Part shown: in pieces, positions 18,301-26,435 of the stretch
How positions within the stretch are numbered: the first letter of the stretch is position 1
Layout of the letters: every line of letters begins with the position of its first letter
Assembly (NCBI RefSeq): GCF_014930455.1
Contig: NZ_JAAIYO010000001.1
Span: forward strand, 1 to 64,000
Source: Corallococcus soli
GTDB taxonomy: Bacteria > Myxococcota > Myxococcia > Myxococcales > Myxococcaceae
DNA length: 64,000 nucleotides
Reading direction: 5' to 3'
The notes under the pieces: generated by a model
Told to the model about the DNA's origin: nothing
The model's input: the letters and a program-made list of their open reading frames with translations, nothing else
The model's database searches: none
Position numbers and translations under genes: made by a program

Positions 18301-18803
18301 CGGAGATGCGGCGCACGCCGGTGGACCTGGGGCAGCTGGTGACGGAGGCCCGCAAGGACCTGCTGCCGGAAGAGAGCGGGCGCCAGGTCGGGTGGCAGGT
18401 GAGCGAGCTGCCGACGGTGGAGGGCGACCCGGCATTGTTGCGACAGGTGATCCACAACCTGCTGGCCAATGCACTGAAGTATACGCGTCCGAAGCCGGAG
18501 GCCCTCATCGAGGTGGGGGCGCGCGAGGCGGAAGGGGAAGCGGTGGTCTGGGTGCGCGACAACGGCGTGGGCTTCGAGATGCAGTATGTGGACAAGTTGT
18601 TTGGTGTCTTCCAGCGGCTGCACACGGCCGAGGAGTTCGAGGGCACCGGCATCGGGCTCGCGAACGTGCGGCGCATCGTGTCCCGCCATGGCGGACGGAC
18701 CTGGGCGGAGGGCGCCGTGGGGCAGGGCGCGACCTTCACCTTCACCCTGCCCCGGACTTCTCCGCTGACGGAGAAGAAGGAAGAAGAGCGCACGCGTGCT
18801 TGA
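15390..18803 (+). CDS. Histidine kinase with N-terminal receiver, four PAS and one GAF domain
   Basis: The product is 1137 residues from the ATG at 15390. Domains in order: receiver (about 16-133, phospho-acceptor D65 in LMDMNL); PAS-like (165-285); PAS/PAC with fold text D-I-T-E-A-R (305-425); GAF (445-600); PAS (610-745); PAS/PAC (755-885); HisKA with H913 in VSHDLRAPL; HATPase with N-box NLLANALKYT, G1 DNGVGF and G2 GTGIGLANV. There is no membrane segment, so it is a cytoplasmic integrator of several small-molecule or redox signals, itself modulated by an upstream kinase through its receiver. It overlaps the next gene by 8 bp, so it is co-translated with the response regulator. Confidence 0.9.
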   Translation: MSSAAAPLSSSPRRASLLIVDDTPGHLLALEGILAPLGQRLVRAASGREALRRVLDEDFAAVLMDMNLGDMTGVDVLNLMRERERNKRTPVLLMTAGDGDEKEWLAAYAHGAVDYLRKPLRPEILLAKVSMFVELHLAREAVQLREEALRERERSALEVVHRERLHTFLMQAPVGISIVRGPDFTFELANPHYELLVGRKVAPGTPLTTVFPEMAAQPEILQVLRDVVRTKQPFMRPEFQVPLMRNGKLESVFFNVIYQPLVEVDGKVSGIITLATDVTEWVRSRQQTEALTQDLRRQQEALRESEQRLRMALTATQLGTFDMNMLTGALDWDARCKTLFGLPPDGEVTYARFLEGLHPEDRERVNQAVARSTDPSGTGDYDVAYRTVGLEDGVVRWVRATGRTLFEDGRALRFVGTVQDITEARLAEEERARLLAGELRRTEQLRGLSRASLALNAAGGVQAILDLVTLKARKLMGANQSAVLMMEGRDAAQPLTALSGAGADGAAVVDERGLFAQVCRENRSLRLTREALQAHPAWRDATPTPEPALPLRGFLAAPLVGHDGRNLGLVQVSDKQEGDFDAEDEMVAVQLAQMASVALENARLYETAQAERRNLFAVLKQLPAAITVLRGPDLVFEMANDLRLKLTGSRPLMGLPVRVALPELKDQGQIEQLETVYRTGETYQGREIPLRLGRDQGEDAPEGFFNLTFQPLRDAEGRVDGIVSVSWEVTEQVVARRRIEALAAELKDREQQFRTLADSIPQLSWMTEPDGSIFWYNQRWYDYTGTSLEQMAGWGWKSVHDPDDVDRVVAHYQEAMREGRLWEDQFRLRRADGTYRWFLSRAMPVRDAEGRIVRWFGTNTDIDDERKAVEALKLAEEEIRRLNTGLEKRVRERTAQLQEANKELESFSYSVSHDLRAPLRHITGFAQLLERRAAAKLDDVSRGYLTTIAGAAKQGGTLVDDLLAFSRMGRAEMRRTPVDLGQLVTEARKDLLPEESGRQVGWQVSELPTVEGDPALLRQVIHNLLANALKYTRPKPEALIEVGAREAEGEAVVWVRDNGVGFEMQYVDKLFGVFQRLHTAEEFEGTGIGLANVRRIVSRHGGRTWAEGAVGQGATFTFTLPRTSPLTEKKEEERTRA

Positions 18804-19257
18804 GCTCAAGAGGATCCTCCTGGTCGAAGACAGCGCCAACGACGTGGCGCTCACGCTGGCGGCGCTGGAGGAGGTGCACCTGGCCAACGAGGTCGTGGTG
18901 GTGCGCGACGGGCAGCAGGCGCTGGACTACCTATTCCGCAAGGGGGAGTACGCGGGCCGCCAGGACGGCCACCCGGCCGTGGTGCTGCTGGACCTGAAGC
19001 TGCCGAAGGTGGACGGGCTGGAGGTGCTGGAGAAGGTGAAGGGCGCTCCGGAGCTGAAGGCCGTGCCGGTGGTGATGCTCACCTCGTCGCGCGAGGAGCG
19101 GGACCTGGCGCGCAGCTATGGCCTGGGCGTGAATGCCTACGTGGTGAAGCCGGTGGCCTTCCCTGACTTCGTGTCCGCGCTGCGCGAGCTGGGCCTGTTC
19201 TGGGCGGTGGTGAACCAGCCGCCCCCGGGGGCGCCCACGCCGGGAGCCGCGAAGTGA
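18796..19257 (+). CDS. Single-domain response regulator (Rcp1-like)
   Basis: The product is 153 residues from a GTG at 18796 inside the end of the kinase gene. It is a lone receiver domain: acidic pair E-D near residue 11, phospho-acceptor D66 in VVLLDLKLP, Thr/Ser in VVMLTSSREE, and Lys in VVKPVAF. The longer D66 loop and the insertion R-K-G-E-Y-A-G-R-Q-D resemble Rcp1-type regulators paired with phytochrome-like kinases. It has no DNA-binding output. It probably relays phosphate between the flanking kinases. Confidence 0.9.
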   Translation: MLELKRILLVEDSANDVALTLAALEEVHLANEVVVVRDGQQALDYLFRKGEYAGRQDGHPAVVLLDLKLPKVDGLEVLEKVKGAPELKAVPVVMLTSSREERDLARSYGLGVNAYVVKPVAFPDFVSALRELGLFWAVVNQPPPGAPTPGAAK

Positions 19258-20840
19258 GTGGACGCGGCAATGCCGCGCTGGAGCTGAATCCGGCCGCCGC
19301 CTCCGGGCGGCCGCTGTCCATCCTGCTGCTGGAGGACAGCCCGCTGGATGCGCAGCTGGTGGCCGCGCAGTTGGAGGAGGGCGGACTGCCCGCGACGCTG
19401 GAGTGCGCCGCGGGCCGGACGGCCTTCACCCACGCGCTGGCGAAGGGGAAGTTCGACCTCATCCTGTCCGACTACAACGTGCCGGGCTTCGACGGGATGA
19501 GCGCGCTGGAGGCGGCGCAGGCGGTGTGTCCGGACACGCCCTTCCTGTTCGTCTCCGGGGCGCTGGGCGAGGACCGCGCCATCGAGCTGCTCAAGCGCGG
19601 CGCCACCGACTACGTGCTCAAGGACCGGCTGGAGCGGCTGGGGCCCAGCGTGCGCCGGGCCCTGCGCGAGGCGGAGGGGGTGCGGCTGCGCAAGCGCACG
19701 GAGGAGGCGCTGCGCCGTTCGGAGGAGCGCTACCAACTGGTGGCGCACGCGAGCTTCGACGCCATCTGGGACTGGGACCTGCAGACGGACGCGATGCACT
19801 GGATTGGCGACGCGACGGAGGAGGTCTTCGGCTTCCGGCTGGAGGAGGTGGGCTCGGACGCGGCGTGGTGGCGGCGGCACATCCACGAGGACGACCGCGA
19901 GCGGGTGCTGTCCGGGTTGCAGCGGGCCTTCGAGGCGGACGAGGACCGGTGGCAGGACGAGTACCGGGTGCTGCGCAAGGACGCGTCGTATGCGTACGTG
20001 GCGGCGCAGGGCTGCATCGTGCGCGGGGCGAGCGGCAAGGTGCGGCGCATCGTGGGCGCCCTGCGCGACATCACCGAGCGGCGGCGCGCGGAGGAGGAGA
20101 AGCAGAAGCTGGTGCACGAGGCCCAGAAGCGGGTGGAGTTCGAGCAGCAGCTCATTGGCATCGTGAGCCACGACCTGCGCAACCCGCTGGGGGCCATCCT
20201 CACCGGGGCATCGCTGATGCTGCGGCGCGAGGACATCCAGCCGTGGCACGCGAAGGCGGCGGCGCGCATCCTGTCCGCGGCGGAGCGGGCGACGCGGATG
20301 ATCCGCGACCTGCTGGACTTCACCCAGGCGCGCATGGGCGGCGGCATCCCGGTGCAGGCGGCGCCGTGTGACTTCCACGCGCTGACGATGCAGGTGGTGG
20401 AGGAGGCGCGCACGGCGCACCCGGAGCGCACCATCCTGGTGGCGCAGGAGGGGGATGGGCAGGGCGCGTGGGATTCGGACCGGATGGCGCAGGTGCTGTC
20501 CAACATCCTGGGCAACGCGCTGAAGTACAGCCCGGAGGACACGCCCGTGCGGGTGGAGAGCCGGGGAGAGCCGGACGCGCTCGTCGTCCACGTGCGCAAT
20601 GGGGGAGACCCCATCCAGCCGGAGCTGCTGCCGCGCATCTTCGAACCGCTCCAGCGCGGCACGATGGTGGGCCGCTCCGAGCGCAGCATCGGGCTGGGGT
20701 TGTACATCGTGCGGCAGCTGGTGCTGGCGCACGGGGGCACGGTGGACGCGCGCTCGTCGGCCAGTGAGGGCACGGAGTTCACCGTGCGCCTGCCACGCGT
20801 GCCCGCGAGCGAAACGCCCTCCTCCGGCACGGAGTCGTAG
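19254..20840 (+). CDS. Histidine kinase with N-terminal receiver and PAS
   Basis: The product is 528 residues. It begins with a GTG overlapping the previous stop codon (GTGA). A receiver (about 21-138, D73 in LILSDYNVP) is followed by PAS/PAC (160-285, R-Y-Q-L-V-A-H-A-S-F-D-A-I-W-D-W-D), HisKA with H306 in IVSHDLRNPLG, and HATPase with NILGNALKYS and SIGLGLYIV. It has no membrane segment. With its two upstream neighbours it forms a cytosolic three-protein phosphorelay that lacks a recognisable output gene. The downstream LVIVD gene is about 130 bp away and may not be part of the operon. Confidence 0.9.
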   Translation: MSGRGNAALELNPAAASGRPLSILLLEDSPLDAQLVAAQLEEGGLPATLECAAGRTAFTHALAKGKFDLILSDYNVPGFDGMSALEAAQAVCPDTPFLFVSGALGEDRAIELLKRGATDYVLKDRLERLGPSVRRALREAEGVRLRKRTEEALRRSEERYQLVAHASFDAIWDWDLQTDAMHWIGDATEEVFGFRLEEVGSDAAWWRRHIHEDDRERVLSGLQRAFEADEDRWQDEYRVLRKDASYAYVAAQGCIVRGASGKVRRIVGALRDITERRRAEEEKQKLVHEAQKRVEFEQQLIGIVSHDLRNPLGAILTGASLMLRREDIQPWHAKAAARILSAAERATRMIRDLLDFTQARMGGGIPVQAAPCDFHALTMQVVEEARTAHPERTILVAQEGDGQGAWDSDRMAQVLSNILGNALKYSPEDTPVRVESRGEPDALVVHVRNGGDPIQPELLPRIFEPLQRGTMVGRSERSIGLGLYIVRQLVLAHGGTVDARSSASEGTEFTVRLPRVPASETPSSGTES

Positions 20841-20972
20841 GCGCGTCACGGTGGAGAAGGGGCGTCGCCGCGTCGCAAGCGGCCCCCTATCTCCCTTTCG
20901 CGAACGGCCCTACACTGCGGGTGAATCCGAGCACGCACGGTCGGAGAATGCCCAGCACTGGAGCCCCTCTTG

Positions 20973-22592
20973 ATGATGTGTCTTCCGCGCCGTCTGGGAA
21001 TGCTGCTGCTCGCCTGCCCCGTACTGCTGATGGCCTGCTCCGACGACGCGAAGGGGCCAGCGGATGCCGGCACGCCCCCGGTGGTGGCGTGGGATGGCAC
21101 CTACACCCCGCTCGAAGACAAGGGCGACTGGATTGACCGCGGCGTCCTGGCCCCCTGCGAGTACACCGCGCCCATCGGAACCCGGCTCGAGTGCGACAAC
21201 CCGGCCCTCTTCGACGTGTCGCGATGCAATCAGGGCGCGCTCAGCAAGGTGGATGCGCAAGGCATCTACATGTTCGAGATGCGCCCGGAGTCAGGCGAGT
21301 ACCCGTTCTTTGGAGGGTCCGGCATCGTGCTCCCGAGTGACGGCGGCCCGGGATTCATGAGTGACCAGCCCCTCACGCGGCAGCAGTTTGGCGACCAGGG
21401 CATCTTCTTCACGGGTGGCTACAGCACGAGCGGTGGCTCACGCATGCAGTTCGTGATGGCGGGCTGCGACGTGCCTGAGCCCAACCACTTCACCGGCTGC
21501 TTTGCGTTCTGCCGCGACGGCCTGATCCTGGACAAGGGGACCTTCGACGCGGACCGCATGATCTTTGGCCGCGGTGAGGCCGAGTCCGCCGGGGGCATCC
21601 ACCTCGTCTCTGAATCCTTCGTCGGGCTGGGCTTCCCGGGGGATGTCTATGTCACGAAGAACCATGCCTACGTGGTGTCATTCCAGCCGCGAGGAATGCC
21701 ACCGGGAGGATTGACGGTCTTCGACGTCACCGACCGCGCCCACCCCGTGTTGAAGAAGGTCATCTCCCTGCCGGGCGATGGGTACTGGAACGCCGCGTGG
21801 GCGAAGGACGACGTCCTCTACATCGCCACGCGCGCTTCCGGCGTCATCCTCTATGACATCTCGAATCCGGGGGATCCGACCTACATCCGCAGCGTGCCCA
21901 ACGGCGCGCCCCTGGACGTGCACACCCTGTTCGTGGACGGCAACCGGCTCTACGCCATGGCCATCTGGCCCAACAGTCAGACGCTCATCTTCGACATCAC
22001 GTCGCCGCGGGACCCCGTCCTGCTCAACCGCGTCACCTTCTCGTCAGAGGAGTTCATCTCCACCTATCCGCACGACGCCTTCGCCTACGAGGGCCGCCTC
22101 TACATCAACCACACGGACATCGGCTTCCTGGTCACCGACCCGAGTGACCCCATGCAGGTCAAGGAGCTGGGGCGGTACTTCCACCACCGGCAATACAGCC
22201 ACGCCAGCGCGGTGGGGACCTTCGCGGGCCGCACCATCGCGTTCGAAGGCAGTGAGCAGGATGGTGCGCACCTTCGCGTGCTGGATGTCACCGACCCGGC
22301 CCACATCCAGCTCATCGGTGAGCACCGGATGCGCGCCACCACGTCCATCCACAACATGATCCTGAAGGGCACCCGGCTGTACGTCTCCTGGTACCAGGAA
22401 GGCGTGCGCGTGTTCGACGTGGCCAACCCCACGCGCCCCAAGGAGATTGCCTACTTCAACACCTACCAGGAGACCGACCCGCGCCGGACGGCCAGCGTCT
22501 TCGAGGGCGCCATCGGGATCCGCGTCCCGGGCGACGGGTATGTCTACGTGGTGGACACGGCGCGCGGGCTGCTCATCTTCAACGAGCCCTGA
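20973..22592 (+). CDS. LVIVD-repeat lipoprotein
   Basis: The product is about 539 residues from the ATG at 20973, with an equivalent ATG at 20976. The signal peptide ends in a lipobox, L-M-A-C. A Cys-containing N-terminal region (residues 50-175) is followed by repeated propeller blades of the LVIVD type, such as GGLTVFDVTD, GVILYDISN, TLIFDITSP and GVRVFDVAN, each near a short D-P-x-x-P turn. The blades should form a beta-propeller on the cell surface. Ligands of such proteins are unknown. A TACACT -10-like element lies at 20911-20916. Confidence 0.8.
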   Translation: MMCLPRRLGMLLLACPVLLMACSDDAKGPADAGTPPVVAWDGTYTPLEDKGDWIDRGVLAPCEYTAPIGTRLECDNPALFDVSRCNQGALSKVDAQGIYMFEMRPESGEYPFFGGSGIVLPSDGGPGFMSDQPLTRQQFGDQGIFFTGGYSTSGGSRMQFVMAGCDVPEPNHFTGCFAFCRDGLILDKGTFDADRMIFGRGEAESAGGIHLVSESFVGLGFPGDVYVTKNHAYVVSFQPRGMPPGGLTVFDVTDRAHPVLKKVISLPGDGYWNAAWAKDDVLYIATRASGVILYDISNPGDPTYIRSVPNGAPLDVHTLFVDGNRLYAMAIWPNSQTLIFDITSPRDPVLLNRVTFSSEEFISTYPHDAFAYEGRLYINHTDIGFLVTDPSDPMQVKELGRYFHHRQYSHASAVGTFAGRTIAFEGSEQDGAHLRVLDVTDPAHIQLIGEHRMRATTSIHNMILKGTRLYVSWYQEGVRVFDVANPTRPKEIAYFNTYQETDPRRTASVFEGAIGIRVPGDGYVYVVDTARGLLIFNEP

Positions 22593-22601
22593 GTGCGAGA
22601 T

Positions 22602-22629
22602 GGGAGGGAGGGGCCCGCTCCTTCCTCCC
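22602..22629 (+). terminator. Weak stem-loop after the LVIVD gene
   Basis: GGGAGG and CCTCCC pair across a GC-rich loop shortly after the stop codon, with additional imperfect pairing inside. It is a candidate terminator of modest strength. Confidence 0.3.
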
Positions 22630-22726
22630 CCTTCGCCGGGGTGTACCGAGCGGCCGAGCGGGCTTGCTCCGGTCGCCTTTCCCGACGTCGAGGCCCGCTC
22701 TAGGCTCAAGGCGGAAGGTGGGACGC

Positions 22727-23371
22727 ATGTCGAAGCCGCTGGAAGTCGTGAACGCCGTCCTGGACGCGGGCTTCGCGGGCCTGGGCCCGCTGTGCAGCGC
22801 GACGGGGCTGGCGGACGAGTACTTGGGCGATGCGCGCTACGCGGACCACGAGGCGCGCATCAACGCGCTCATCCACTGGGAGACGGGGAAGCTGTTCACC
22901 ACGGGCTTCCTGTCCGGGCTGGGTGGGCTGCTCACGCTGCCGGTGGCGCTGCCCGCGGGCCTGGGCGTGTCGTGGGCGGTGCAGGCGCGGCTGGTGGGCG
23001 CCATCGCGCGGATCCACGGGCACGACGTGGAGGAGGACCGCGTGCGGACGCTCACGCTGCTGGCCATCGTGGGCGACATCGGCAAGGAAGTGGTGAAGCA
23101 GGCCGGCATCGAGGTGGGCCACCAGTTGGGGATGCGCGCGCTGGAGGCGGTGCCGAAGCACGCGCTGAGCAGCATCAACCGCGCGGTGGGCTTCCGGCTG
23201 GTGAGCAAGGCGGGCCCGAGGGGCATCGTGAACCTGTCCAAGGTGGTGCCCCTGGCCGGCGGGCTGGTGGGCGGCGCGGTGGATGCGCTCGCGTGCCGCG
23301 CGGTGGGCGCCACGGCGCGGCGGCTGTTCTGCCCGGGGCCGCTGCCGTCCCCGGGCATGTCGCCTGGATGA
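22727..23371 (+). CDS. EcsC family protein
   Basis: The product is 214 residues from the ATG at 22727. Amphipathic and Gly-rich hydrophobic helices (L-S-G-L-G-G-L-L-T-L-P-V-A-L-P-A-G-L-G, residues 61-82) are followed by I-A-R-I-H-G-H-D-V-E-E-D-R-V-R-T, a hallmark of EcsC proteins. A second Gly-rich hairpin (V-P-L-A-G-G-L-V-G-G-A-V-D, about 170-185) follows. EcsC proteins are membrane-associated and of unknown biochemical role. The adjacent ABC importer starts 56 bp downstream on the same strand, but the families are not otherwise linked. Confidence 0.75.
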   Translation: MSKPLEVVNAVLDAGFAGLGPLCSATGLADEYLGDARYADHEARINALIHWETGKLFTTGFLSGLGGLLTLPVALPAGLGVSWAVQARLVGAIARIHGHDVEEDRVRTLTLLAIVGDIGKEVVKQAGIEVGHQLGMRALEAVPKHALSSINRAVGFRLVSKAGPRGIVNLSKVVPLAGGLVGGAVDALACRAVGATARRLFCPGPLPSPGMSPG

Positions 23372-23427
23372 CCCGGGCGCGTACCTTGCGTTGACGGTGG
23401 GTCCTGGCGCTGGACTCATCCGGGCGC

Positions 23428-24708
23428 ATGGGCCGCCTCCTCGTTCTGTTCGTCGCGCTGGGCCTCGTTTCGGCGGGCTGCAAACGCTCGTCGGAGGAGC
23501 AGGGGGCGGCGGGCCGCACGCGCATCGTCTTCAAGTTCCAGCCGCTGTGGGGAGACCCGGCGCCGTTCCGTGAGCTGCTGGCGGGGTATTCGCGCGCGAA
23601 CCCGGACGTGGAGCTGGTGACGGAGGCGCTGCCGAATTCGTCGGACCTGGCGCACCAGTTCTTCCTCACGTCGTTGCAGGGCAAGGCGACGGACTTCGAC
23701 GTGCTGGTGGCGGACGTCGTGTGGGTGCCGGAGTTCGCCCGGGCAGGGTGGGTGGCGGACCTGTCCGAGGACTTTCCCCCGGCGCGGCTTCGCGAGGAGT
23801 TCCTCCCCGGGCCGGTGGACTCCGTCGTGGTGGAGGGCCGCACGTACGCGGTGCCCTGGTACGTGGACGTGGGCGTCCTCTACTACCGCACGGACCTGGT
23901 GCCGCGCGCACCGCGCACCTACGAGGAGCTGCGGCGCTTCACCCGCGACGCGATGGCGAAGGCGCCGGGCATCCAGGGCTACGTGTGGCAGGGCCGGCAG
24001 TACGAGGGCCTGACGTGCAACGTGTACGAGGCCATCTGGGGCCATGGGGGCCAGTCCCTGGGGGAGGACGGGCGCGTGCTGCTGGAGACGGAGCCCGCTC
24101 GCGAGGCGCTGGCGTACCTGCACGGGTTGATCGCGGACGGGTTGTCTCCGCAAACGGTGACAGGGTTTGGTGAAGAGGAGGCGCGGCGCGTGTTCCAGGA
24201 GGGCCGCGCGGTGTTCATGCGCAACTGGCCCTATGCGTGGAGCGAGGCGCAGGCGGAGGGCTCTCCCATCCGGGGCAAGGTGGGCATCGCGCCGCTGCCG
24301 ACGAAGGATGGCCAGCCGGGGTGGGGGACGCTGGGGGGATGGCAGCTCGCGGTGAACGCGCACGTTTCGCCCGCTCGCCGGAAGGCCGCGGCCCGGCTCA
24401 TCGCGCACCTGACGTCTCCGGAGGCGAACCGGGTGCTGGCGCTGCACTACGCTCGCAACCCACCGAGGCTGGCGCTGTATGACGATCCGGAGCTGAGGCG
24501 GGCGGAGCCCTTCATCGCCAGCCTGAAGGAGGCGCTGGCGCGGGCGCGGCCCCGGCCGGTCACGCCGTACTACCTGCTCATCGCGGACGTGCTCCAGAGC
24601 GAGTTCTCCGCCGCCGTGTCCGGCATCCGCTCGCCGGAGGTGTCACTGACGCGCGCGCAGAAGCAGGTGGACCACCTGACCGGTACAACGGTGGAGGACG
24701 CGCAGTGA
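23428..24708 (+). CDS. Sugar ABC transporter substrate-binding lipoprotein
   Basis: The product is 426 residues. The signal peptide ends in a lipobox, V-S-A-G-C. The mature part is a family-1 (MalE-type) binding protein: F-K-F-Q-P-L-W-G-D-P-A-P-F-R-E, then D-V-L-V-A-D-V-V-W-V-P-E-F-A-R-A-G, P-W-Y-V-D-V-G-V-L-Y-Y-R-T-D-L, R-A-V-F-M-R-N-W-P-Y-A-W, and G-T-L-G-G-W-Q-L-A-V. It should capture a sugar, probably an oligosaccharide such as trehalose or maltose, at the membrane. The stop codon overlaps the first permease gene start, marking an operon. Confidence 0.88.
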   Translation: MGRLLVLFVALGLVSAGCKRSSEEQGAAGRTRIVFKFQPLWGDPAPFRELLAGYSRANPDVELVTEALPNSSDLAHQFFLTSLQGKATDFDVLVADVVWVPEFARAGWVADLSEDFPPARLREEFLPGPVDSVVVEGRTYAVPWYVDVGVLYYRTDLVPRAPRTYEELRRFTRDAMAKAPGIQGYVWQGRQYEGLTCNVYEAIWGHGGQSLGEDGRVLLETEPAREALAYLHGLIADGLSPQTVTGFGEEEARRVFQEGRAVFMRNWPYAWSEAQAEGSPIRGKVGIAPLPTKDGQPGWGTLGGWQLAVNAHVSPARRKAAARLIAHLTSPEANRVLALHYARNPPRLALYDDPELRRAEPFIASLKEALARARPRPVTPYYLLIADVLQSEFSAAVSGIRSPEVSLTRAQKQVDHLTGTTVEDAQ

Positions 24709-25595
24709 GCGCTCCGGTGGTGCGTGGCGGCTCGCAGGCCCGGGAGCGGCGGCAGGCGTACCTGTTGGTGATGCCCGCCGTGCTGGTGCTGGCCGTGGTG
24801 GCGCTCTACCCGGTGCTGGCGGCCATCTGGTTGAGCCTGCACCGCTTCATCCTGGTGTTCGGCGAGCGGCGCTTCACGGGGCTCGCGAACTACGTCTACC
24901 TCGTCGGGGATGCGCGCTTCTGGTCGGCGCTGGGGAACACCGCGTACTTCACGGCGGTGGCGGTGACGGTGGAGCTGCTGCTCGCGGTGCCGCTGGCGCT
25001 GCTGCTCAACCGCGCGTTCCCGGGACGGGGGCTGCTGCGCGCGTCGGTGCTGGTGCCGTGGGCCATTCCCACGGTGGTGAGCGCCCGGCTGTGGGCGTGG
25101 ATGTTCAACCCGGACTACGGGCTCATCAACCGCCTGCTGGGCGGCGCGGAGATCAACTGGCTGGGGGCGCCCGGGTACGCGCTGCACGCCGCCATCCTGG
25201 TGGACGTGTGGAAGACGACGCCCTTCGTGGCGCTGCTGGTGCTGGCGGGGTTGCAGGGCATTCCGGAGGACCTCTACAAGGCCGCGCGGGTGGACGGCGC
25301 TTCGACGTGGCGGCAGTTCCGCGCCATCACGCTGCCGCTGCTCAAGCCCGCGCTGCTCCTGGCGGTGCTGTTCCGGTCGCTGGATGCGTTCCGCGTGTTC
25401 GACGCCATCTATGTGCTGACGGAGGGCGGGCCGGCGAACACGACGGAGACGCTGAGCATCTACGCGTACAAGACGCTGATGCGCTCCGGTGACTTCGGCT
25501 ACGGCAGCGCGCTGTCGGTGGCGACGTTCCTGTGCGTGGTGCTGCTGGCGGTGGTGTGGCTGAAGTGGTTGGGGCGTGAGGAGGGGCGGCGATGA
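24705..25595 (+). CDS. Sugar ABC transporter permease (MalF-like)
   Basis: The product is 296 residues, starting at a GTG that overlaps the upstream stop codon. About six hydrophobic segments follow a short basic N-terminus. The cytoplasmic EAA loop that docks the ATPase is present as Y-K-A-A-R-V-D-G-A-S-T-W-R-Q-F-R-A-I-T-L-P-L-L-K-P. It forms the channel with the next permease. No ATPase gene follows this pair. Confidence 0.9.
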   Translation: MSAPVVRGGSQARERRQAYLLVMPAVLVLAVVALYPVLAAIWLSLHRFILVFGERRFTGLANYVYLVGDARFWSALGNTAYFTAVAVTVELLLAVPLALLLNRAFPGRGLLRASVLVPWAIPTVVSARLWAWMFNPDYGLINRLLGGAEINWLGAPGYALHAAILVDVWKTTPFVALLVLAGLQGIPEDLYKAARVDGASTWRQFRAITLPLLKPALLLAVLFRSLDAFRVFDAIYVLTEGGPANTTETLSIYAYKTLMRSGDFGYGSALSVATFLCVVLLAVVWLKWLGREEGRR

Positions 25596-26401
25596 AGCGA
25601 CCGGGGCTGGGCACGGCGCTGGCCGTGGTGGCGTTCCTCACGTTCTTCCTGGGCCCGTTCCTGTGGCAGGTGCTGACGAGCCTGTGGCCGGACGGGGAGT
25701 TGACGCGGCCGTGGCCGTCACACCTGACGGGCGCGAACTACCAGAGCGTGCTGTTCGGGCGGCCGTTCCTGTGGGCGGTGTTGAACTCGCTGGTGGTGGC
25801 GACGCTGACGACGCTGTTCTGCCTGACGGTGGGCGCGTCGGCGGCGTTCGCGCTGGCGAAGCTGGAGTTCCGGGGGCGGGGCCTGCTGCTGTCCGCGGCG
25901 CTGGGCGTGTCGATGTTCCCGCCCATCGCCACGGTGAGCCCGCTGTACCTCATCCTCAACGCGGTGGGCCTGCGGGACAGCCTGGTGGGGCTGGCGCTGC
26001 CGTACACGACGTTCGCGCTGCCGTTGACGCTGTGGGTGCTGACGTCGTTCTTCCGCCAGCTCCCGGACGAGCTGTACCGGGCGGCGCGGGTGGATGGGTG
26101 CACGCCGTTTGGCGCGTTCCGCCGGGTGCTGTTGCCATTGGCGGCGCCGGGGCTGGCGACGACGGCCATCCTGGTCTTCATCTTCGCGTGGAACGAGTTC
26201 CTCTACGCGCTGACGTTCCTGTCCACGCCGGAGAAGCGCACGGTGCCGGTGGCCATCAGCCTCTTCGCCAGTGAGTACAAGGAACCGTGGGGGGAGATCG
26301 CCGCCGCGTCCGTGGTGGCGACGCTGCCGCTGGTGGTGCTGACGGTGCTGTTCCAGCGGCGCATCGTGTCCGGCCTCACGGCCGGGGCGGTGAAGGAGTA
26401 G
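25592..26401 (+). CDS. Sugar ABC transporter permease (MalG-like)
   Basis: The product is 269 residues and overlaps the previous gene by 4 bp. It has about six membrane segments and an EAA loop, Y-R-A-A-R-V-D-G-C-T-P-F-G-A-F-R-R-V-L-L-P-L-A-A-P. F-A-W-N-E-F-L-Y-A-L is the typical MalG/CUT1 sequence after it. It closes the operon at a convergent junction marked by a stem-loop. Confidence 0.9.
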   Translation: MKRPGLGTALAVVAFLTFFLGPFLWQVLTSLWPDGELTRPWPSHLTGANYQSVLFGRPFLWAVLNSLVVATLTTLFCLTVGASAAFALAKLEFRGRGLLLSAALGVSMFPPIATVSPLYLILNAVGLRDSLVGLALPYTTFALPLTLWVLTSFFRQLPDELYRAARVDGCTPFGAFRRVLLPLAAPGLATTAILVFIFAWNEFLYALTFLSTPEKRTVPVAISLFASEYKEPWGEIAAASVVATLPLVVLTVLFQRRIVSGLTAGAVKE

Positions 26402-26435
26402 CGCGGGGCCGCGTGGGTCTGACTACCGCCCCGCG
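26402..26435. terminator. Stem-loop at the convergent junction
   Basis: Perfect 8-base arms CGCGGGGC and GCCCCGCG with an 18-base loop lie just after the permease stop codon. The right arm falls inside the 3' end of the opposing gene. This is suited to bidirectional termination. Confidence 0.5.
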
